Origin: Bathymodiolus brooksi
Lineage: Eukaryota; Mollusca; Bivalvia; Mytilida; Modiolidae
DNA length: 64,000 nt
Assembly (NCBI GenBank): GCA_963680875.1
Contig: OY804589.1
Coordinates: 27,578,353-27,642,352 of the forward strand
Direction: 5' to 3'
A program made the translations under genes and the position numbers. The notes under the pieces are model-generated. The model worked only from the letters and a program-made list of their open reading frames with translations, did not search any database and was not told the DNA's origin. This document shows, piece by piece, positions 57,222 to 64,000 of the stretch (positions within the stretch are counted from its first letter, which is position 1; each line of letters opens with the position of its first letter).

Positions 57222-57345
57222 ATTCATGCCTATCACCACTAATGTTGTGAGCTCGAATCCTGCGCAGGCAAGGTGTACTTGATACAACATTATGTGATAA
57301 AGTGTGTTAGTGACTTGTTGAAAGTGGGGTTAAACACCATAACCT
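57222..57345 (+). mobile_element. SINE family B, internally deleted
   Basis: GAGCTCGAATCCTGCGCAGG and TTGATACAACATTATGTGAT run directly into GAAAGTGGGGTTAAACACCA, skipping the middle. Confidence 0.65.
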
Positions 57346-57461
57346 ATAACCCCCTCAAAAACCACCAAGTCAGATGTCAGAAAACTTATTTCTTTGTTTA
57401 CGATATCTACTGTTAGTGTATGTGGACTATAGGTGTAATTGACAAATTCTTATAGGGTTAG

Positions 57462-57690
57462 GGTTATGGTGTTTAATGCCATTTTCAACAGTTTATTGGT
57501 GGCGGAAATCAGAGTACCCGGAGAAAACCACCAATCACTCAAAAACTTAATCGCATAATGTTGTATTGAGTACACCTTACCAAGAGCGGAATGCGTGAGT
57601 TCACACCAACCTCAATTTGTTGAATCTGTCTGGGCTCTCCTCCCCTTCATGATATATCTGAAAGTGACGATAAACAACAATACTTCTCAT
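57462..57690 (-). mobile_element. SINE family B tail antisense, abutting a sense tail
   Basis: 57,462-57,600 is the complement of the family B middle and tail (GGTGTTTAATGCCATTTTCA, CCGGAGAAAACCACCAATCA). 57,600-57,685 looks like a sense tail (CATGATATATCTGAAAGTGA). Confidence 0.5.
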
Positions 57691-59889
57691 TATGATAGTT
57701 TGCAGTTGCGTCGACGGCCAAAAAAAATGACAGTAAAACCTGCCTAAGCAGAATAAACGGAATTCTTTATACACCGAATTTTAAATAAAATCCCAATGTA
57801 GGAAATCTTGTTAATTTAACCTGTATACATTGAATGCCTGTCTACTCCAAGCACAAATATTAGTACCAAGAACGTTCGGTTTAGACAGGTTTCACTGTAT
57901 TTATAAACTCTCAGATACTAGGTCACATGTCATCTTGACACGTCCAATGCCTTTTTATGTTTCGTTTTATGATACACAATCAAAGCTCAATTTGATCATT
58001 GCAATTATAAGCTAAATTTTCTCAGATCAACTTAAATACTTGAGAGTAACCGGTCATGTATATATGTGTGTTAGGGGCGTAAATGTTGCTTCCGTTTCTA
58101 ATCAAATGAAAAACGGAAAATACCACGCTATCGGAACAGTTCCAAAATCAAATATCAAAATCGTTGAAAGAGGCAAAATCGATATGCCAAACACACAAAT
58201 ACATGAGCGCTCACCTACCTGGCTTGGTACTTACACTTCAATAATCCAACTAGTTTTATGGGGCCAAACCTCCCCCTTTTCATTAGATTTTTAGATCTGA
58301 TCTGATGATGTATTTTTTGTTTAAAATTTTTTTTGCTACTAATGTGAAACATTGTTATTCGGTAGACTTCATTTTGTTTATGTTATTTTGAAGATTTATT
58401 TATATACATGTACATGTACACAGAGAATTAAGACAATTGTATTATTGTTACGTTTACAGCTGGTCCAAAGGATCATGAGATCTATTGACATCATGTTGCG
58501 TCCATCATCATCGTCCTGGTTTTGCACGTCTACATTTTCTGTGAAAATACGGTACTTGACCAAATGGAAACAAACTTTGCAATCTTTTTCCTTTAGTTGT
58601 GCCTATCAGAATTTTTAATTTTTGTGCAAATGCAAAATGCAACATGATAAATTAAAATGCAGTTTTTTTTATTTCATATTGTATGAATTTTATGCTGATC
58701 AGAAATTCAAGATGGCTGCCATTACTGCAGGATTTATTTTAGCATAGGACCCTATGCAAAACTCAACATGGCCATCAGAACTAATTGTGCAATTTGATTG
58801 GATTATCCTCATAAGTTCTATTTTTTCATAAAACTATTCAGTGGTTGTATGCTTACCAGTAAAGTGTTGTGATTGATATTGGGTTAGTTCTTTACGAAGT
58901 GGGTGATTTTTATGCCGTTCTGAAATTCAAGATGGATGCCAATGCAAAACTTATTTTAACATAGGATCTTATGGGAAAATGAAGAAAAGTTTCTTTCTTC
59001 AAATCTTCAAACACAATTGAACCCAACTTGTAAATTGATGGCCATGTAATGGTCTCCTACTAAGTTATTATTTGTTATGTGTGTATTGGAAATCCAAGAT
59101 GTCCACCCTATGAGAAAACATTTAGATTTTTTATATGGAGCAGCAAGATGGCCACCATCGCAGGACAAAAAATTCAAATGAGGACTCCTATGGGAAAATT
59201 CTTTTAAAACCTATGTCTATGAATCAACTGAACCACTTAAAAGGACATTTTTATATTCTTGTATGTTGATCAGAAGTAAAGTAATAGCCAACACTGCAAG
59301 AAAGGTTTAAAATTACCTAATGGAGAAATGTTAAGGAATAAATCTGTCTTTGCCTTAATTTTTTTCACTTACTTGCCGGAAAGCCAAATTTAGAAAAAAA
59401 ATTATTCAAGCAAATTCTTTCATAATTTTAGTGCGATTACTGAAATCACAGAAGACACAAGCCTGATTGACCCTATCCACATATAAAAAATAAATTGATA
59501 ATTTTTAACTATAGGTTAACAATACAGGCTGAGGTGATATTTTAACTAGGTTAGCAATACAGACTCAGGTGAGAATTCAGCCATGTTTGTTTTATGGTAT
59601 ATTGATCTTAAAGCTTTAAAAGCTTTTTTTTATTTTTTTTATTTTTTTACTTTAAATAAAGATTTTTAAATTTATTGTTTCAAATTTGTGTTGTTGGACG
59701 TGTTTTTATGTGGTCCGCATTCCTATGCATGGGTACCAACTGTGCTCCTCTTCTGGTAAACTATTTTCTTTTATTTGTATGGGGCAGGCTTCATGCAGGG
59801 GCTTATCAATAGAAAAAAGAAAAATCTAGCCAGTTCTTTAATTTCATATCCTGCTCTGTAAATGATGTAATTTAAGTGAATACATAATT
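57691..59889. other. Intergenic, repeats only
   Basis: 58,050-58,290 is a copy of the CTTGGTAC dispersed family. 58,678-59,330 holds degenerate repeats of a block with AATTCAAGATGG(C/A)TGCC, GGATTTATTTTAGCATAGGA and CCTATG(C/G)AAAA, at roughly 150-250-bp spacing. No exon seen. Confidence 0.45.
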
Positions 59890-60403
59890 CAGTGATATAA
59901 TGGTTAACATGCTCACATCAAGTACGGTAAATGTGGGTTCGAGCACCGGTCGGGTTCAAACCAAAGACTTATAAATTGGCATTTGCTGCTTCTCTGTTAA
60001 GCAGGCGCCATTAAGGAGTAAGAACAAAGACTGGTTGGCTTGTAATCAGGATAATGTGTCCGAGTGGAGCGACATGTCTACATGGCCGTAGCGCAATGGA
60101 GGCAAATGCCTCACTTTTGAAACGGCAAGTGTAACCTTTTGAAAGCAAATAAAATCTTTTTTTTCTTCAAAAAATTTTCTAAATTCACCCCCTTTGCCTC
60201 ACTTTATTCAAACCCGGCCTATGGCCGTGGTCTACCCACAGAGTGTTGTTTCAGTGAGCTAGCACTACAAACATCCAGCTAAGCATGTTGGTCTAGTACA
60301 AAGAGTACATCATTATCATCATCATCTCATTGAATGTAACTTGTTCTCCCCATCATATATCTGAATTGCTTATTTTTGGCTTTAAAGAACAATCACTAAC
60401 TCA
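59890..60403 (+). mobile_element. SINE family A with an internal insertion
   Basis: GTGATATAATGGTTAACATG, GTGGGTTCGAGCACCGGTCG, GTGTCCGAGTGGAGCGACAT; the family resumes at GTCTACCCACAGAGTGTTGT (60,230). The ~150 bp between starts and ends with ATGGCCGT, a possible 8-bp target duplication of a second element. Confidence 0.75.
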
Positions 60404-60485
60404 AAGTTTGGATGTTGATTGCATCTATCCCATTGTACTTCTTCTTTCTTCAGGTTTTCAGTATGCCATCAGCATTTGATGATTA

Positions 60486-60640
60486 TTATACCCCCACTCT
60501 TTAGAGAGGGGGCTATATTGCAATCACCTTGTCCGTCCTTTCACACTTTCGTAACAGATATGTCAGCTTCTACTGGAAGAAATGATTGCACATCTACTTC
60601 CTGTTTACCGTGCGATTTACAAATGAACGAATGGGGGTAC
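60486..60640 (+). repeat. TTATACCCCC-type dispersed repeat
   Basis: TTATACCCCCACTCTTTAGA, GAGGGGGCTATAT, CCTTGTCCGTCC. Related copies at 11,258, 13,586, 36,969 and 39,387 (+) and ending near 42,070 and 44,330 (-). Confidence 0.7.
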
Positions 60641-61611
60641 TCTTAGCACGACGTAGCGTGCAATATCTTGTTTACTGTTGCATGCCTGGATAAGAGTAAA
60701 TTTATAATACAATATTTACAGCCAAATAATTAAATTAGTGCAATAATGAAACAAAGGTGATTAACACTATTTACATTTGAAATAAAGGATACTACAGATA
60801 CAACTATATCTACTTCATACCTTTAACTACACCTAGAAATTCACAGTGAGAATTGGTTAAGAACCAAACTTTTGGACGAGAGAGATTATTTCAATTTTTC
60901 TATTGCAGGGCTCTCACTAGCTGCAATAATGTAGCTCCTGTGACAAACTTGTGTCTCGGCAGAGCTACAACGCGGTCCCATTCGTCACAATGGAGCAAAA
61001 TAAAAGTTGCAGTTGAAACATAAAACTCACTATTTACGCTTCAATCATTTCATTAAAACTATTACTGATGATCCCAGTCCTTGTTAAATCGGTTTGGCTG
61101 AGAAATATATGCTTTTCAAAGGTAGCAACAACCTTGTTCAAATTTATCGATCGTTTTCCATAACCGGAAACTACGGAAGGCGGAGCTTTTCTAAATATGG
61201 TATTTCTTACTACACGCTGATGTAAACATTCACGCCTCAAATCGCCAAATATGGTATCGACATCCAAATAGTGAGGCCGGAAATGACGAAATTCAAAATG
61301 TTCAGAGACATGGATTTTTATTTTGTGGGAATTACATTCTAAAATACTGGTAGGTGATACAAACTTGTTATAATAATGGACAAAAGGAAAGGTTATGTCT
61401 TATTAATGATAAATGCAGGCGTCAGAAACTCTGTAAGCGAGCGCAAAAAAATCTCGGTGGCTGCTCCATTACGTGTAATGGCATCCCGTTATAACCCTTG
61501 CGAGTAAGCGAGCATTTAGGGTTTTATTATTAGAACTAGGCTCTCACTACTTTCAAATTAGAGGGAGAAGTGACTTCTCTTTCAGTATTGTGAACTTTCC
61601 GTTTTTGTGTA
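60641..61611. other. Unassigned stretch
   Basis: A minus-strand open frame (61,267-61,034, starting MDVDTIFGDLRRECLH) has no recognisable family and no splice partners. CTCTCACTA occurs at 60,912 and 61,550, possibly marking element ends ~640 bp apart. Confidence 0.3.
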
Positions 61612-61775
61612 GAAAACCACCGACCTACCGCAAGTCACTGACAAACTTTATCACATATTGTTGTATCGAGTACACCTCGACATGAGCAGGATTACAATGT
61701 TAGTAGTGATAGGCACTGATTGCATATATAGTTGTAAATCCAACAACAATGCGATCACGACCACGACGACCCCAA
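61612..61775 (-). mobile_element. SINE family B, antisense
   Basis: Complement of the family middle and head: GAAAACCACCGACCTACCGC, TTGTATCGAGTACACCTCGA and CGATCACGACCACGACGACC (tRNA-like head). Confidence 0.65.
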
Positions 61776-61816
61776 ATACGACTGGTAGAAATAATTTCCA
61801 GGTAATTACATAACAC

Positions 61817-62920
61817 CACAGGTACTTGTGGACAGAACCCTATGTTGCTCCCTTTATTTTTTTATTTTTTTTTTAAGATATTCCCCCCCCCCTTTTTTTT
61901 TTTTTTTAACATCGACTTTTTACATATAAACAACATTTTGCAACTTTCTATGTATCACTGTATGACATATATACAATAAATACAATCAAGCAGTAGTTTC
62001 TATCCATGCCGAGTTTCTGACATGATATAAGTTGGAAGGTAAGTCACTCTTCTTTGTTTACATTGGGATACTTGTTGTGTATTCATCTTAAATTTAGTGA
62101 ATAAAAAAGGCCTACCTGTCTGGAAATTGGCTTATTCCTTCTCTGTATATATTATTCTCCCTGAAAACACACATCAATATTTATTTACAGCAGCTGACAA
62201 CTCTCCATAGAGCATTTTCCACTAGCATTTTGCGATTTTCAGACGACATTTTTGAAAACTCGAATTAAAGCTACGGAAGTGTGTTTATTAGCGACATCTG
62301 CTGGTCATTTGAAATATTGACGATACGGTAAAACGCGAGAGTTCCGGGTAAAATTAAATTTTGCGCCAAAAAATTCCCGAATTTTTTACCCGGAACTCTC
62401 GCGTTTTACCGTATCGTCAATATTTCAAATGACCAGCAGATGTCGCTAATAAACACACTTCCGTAGCTTTAATTCGAGTTTTCAAAAATGTCGTCTGAAA
62501 ATCGCAAAATGCTAGTGGAAAATGCTCTATGGAGAGTTGTCAGCTGCTGTAAATAAATATTGATGTGTGTTTTCAGGGAGAATAATATATACAGAGAAGG
62601 AATAAGCCAATTTCCAGACAGGTAGGCCTTTTTTATTCACTAAATTTAAGATGAATACACAACAAGTATCCCAATGTAAACAAAGAAGAGTGACTTACCT
62701 TCTAACTTATATCATGTCAGAAACCCGGCATGGATAGAAACTACTGCTTGATTGTATTTATTGTATATATGTCATACAGTGATACATAGAAAGTTGCAAA
62801 ATGTTGCTTATATGAAAAAAAGTCGATGACAAAAAAAAAGGGGGGGGGGGCAACATCTTAAAAAAAAAAAAAAAAAAAAATAAAGGGAGCAACATAGGGT
62901 CCTGTCCACAAGTACCTGTG
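61817..62920. mobile_element. 1,104-bp fully palindromic element with an 8-bp target duplication
   Basis: Starts CACAGGTACTTGTGGACAG, ends with its complement, and the two ~550-bp arms pair across nearly their full length around 62,368. CATAACAC flanks both sides (61,809-61,816 and 62,921-62,928), an 8-bp duplication as in hAT. Poly-T/poly-A and poly-C/poly-G tracts sit at mirrored positions. No open frame. A partial copy is at 19,925-20,525. Confidence 0.9.
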
Positions 62921-62928
62921 CATAACAC

Positions 62929-64000
62929 TAAACAAATTAAGTAGAGATCGTCAATATAATAAAATTTGTTTTACACGTTATGATACATTTTGTTGTTCGT
63001 GCAAAGGAAAACTTAATGGCATGAAGAAAGTAGCCTGAAGATTGTAAATATGATGCTGTTGAAAATAAGCCACCGCTATTTATAGTGAAAATAGTTAATA
63101 CAAATTAAGTGCGGATCAATGATATGTAAAACAATATGGTTCTGTAAGAAAGGGTAAGTTCAGTACTTTATTTGGCCAATTTTCCGAAGAGACTACGTAA
63201 TTGTTTCATTAAATAACGAGGTCTAACTGTAGAACGCGTACCTCAATGAAGAAATCATTCATTGCAGGATATATTGATTTAAGGAAGGATTGATTGATTG
63301 ATCGATCGATTGTTGGTTGATTCTTAATGTTCAGCGAGGCAGTATTACAGCTATATTCAGAACGAGAACAAGTTCAATAATATATAATATAATTTAAATT
63401 GTATACAAATTAGGGAATGGATGGGATAACCGGGTCAACTAATTTTGAGCGACTACAATACGACTACTCTTTTTCAAAATCTACAAAAGAGGTCTCTAGC
63501 GTGCAGGGATCACTCTCCAAACACGCTAACCACTCAGTATGGTCCACACTTTCCGTATATAACCTGACAACGCCGATCGCGAGGGTAGCTCCACCTATCC
63601 GCCAACCGAGGACGTGTTGAGCACGTATGTGGGTTTGAGACATGGGAACTTTAACCGTTAAACAGAACTCTATATCACATGTATGGTATGTAAACGAACG
63701 GATGAACGAACGGGTATCTCAACGAAGACACCATTACAGGATATACACTGTAGTCATTAAAGGAAGACAAAAACTTGTGTACATGTTGACTGGACATTCA
63801 AGTTTAATAAGAAAACGTACGATAGTATTGCTACAAAACATGTACATGTATTTAATTCAACAAGAAATTCGTGTTTTCTTCATAAAAAAAAACTGCTGAA
63901 CGTTCAGCTTAGAAAGATCTACGAAGATTATAGATCTTCAACGCAACCCGGTACACTCGAATTCCAATCGAACGATCATACAATGCAGTGCTATCATTGA
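62929..64000. other. Right end of the window, no gene recognised
   Basis: A GATTGATTGATCGATCGAT microsatellite lies at 63,288-63,325. CAGGATATA...AAGGAAG occurs at 63,266 and 63,737 within similar contexts, suggesting an old duplication. A tRNA-like word on the minus strand (GTGGTTAGCGTGTTTGGAGA near 63,515) hints at another SINE, without a clear B-box. Confidence 0.35.

Noticed and set aside
23024..60403. tRNA genes suggested by A/B-box words
   Set aside because: None folds into a full cloverleaf by eye; all are followed by shared SINE bodies.
61034..61267. 77-codon minus-strand frame as a gene
   Set aside because: No recognisable family, no splice partners, adjoining repeat sequence; kept only as a remark.
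63417..63899. Two short + strand frames at the right edge
   Set aside because: Composition and an internal SINE-like word argue for non-coding DNA.

Overview
This window is eukaryotic nuclear DNA from an invertebrate, most probably a bivalve mollusc and perhaps a mytilid-like one. Reasons: AT-rich sequence, short exons with GT-AG introns of consistent phase, no bacterial gene organisation, tRNA-headed SINEs and foldback MITEs of the kind common in bivalves, frequent TACATGTA-like words, and two genes typical of molluscs (an Ig-type surface receptor and a DUF4773 secreted protein). The species is an inference; nothing here proves it.

Only two ordinary host genes can be assembled, both on the + strand. 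(1) A six-exon type I membrane protein at 18,791-30,288: signal peptide, V-like Ig domain, second Cys-containing domain, Thr-rich stalk, TM helix and cytoplasmic tail. It carries an in-frame TAA in exon 4, and its final stop codon appears to come from an inserted LINE fragment. (2) A four-exon, 176-residue secreted DUF4773 protein at 51,666-56,382, complete and in frame throughout.

The rest is mostly mobile DNA. 1.9-4.8 kb is a 2.9-kb foldback element with a broken RecQ-like helicase exon in its loop. 8.0-15.5 kb is a truncated copy (copy 1) of a ~7-kb element. 16.3-17.2 kb holds a hAT-like remnant with a ZNF862-type zinc-finger exon. 17.8-18.6 kb is a 120-bp tandem array. LINE fragments lie at 19.1-20.7 and 30.3-33.6 kb. 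33.7-47.6 kb is a 13.95-kb composite of two further copies of the ~7-kb element in head-to-head inversion, with TTAA only at its outer ends. Minisatellites, SINEs, MITEs and a 1.1-kb palindromic element with an 8-bp target duplication fill 47.6-64 kb.

The most interesting system is the ~7-kb element. Its outer ends (TTAA followed by AGGGA) fit the TTAAAGGRR rule of Kolobok/T2 transposons. Each copy carries two convergent spliced genes. One is a 91-residue protein that is essentially a free-standing P2X7 C-terminal (ballast) zinc-binding domain, made by joining a 12-nt first exon to one long exon; it is intact in all three copies. The other is a basic/acidic protein of unknown function built from at least three phase-matched exons. 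No recognisable transposase is present. Copies 1 and 2 (direct) and copies 1 and 3 (inverted) flank the Ig receptor gene.
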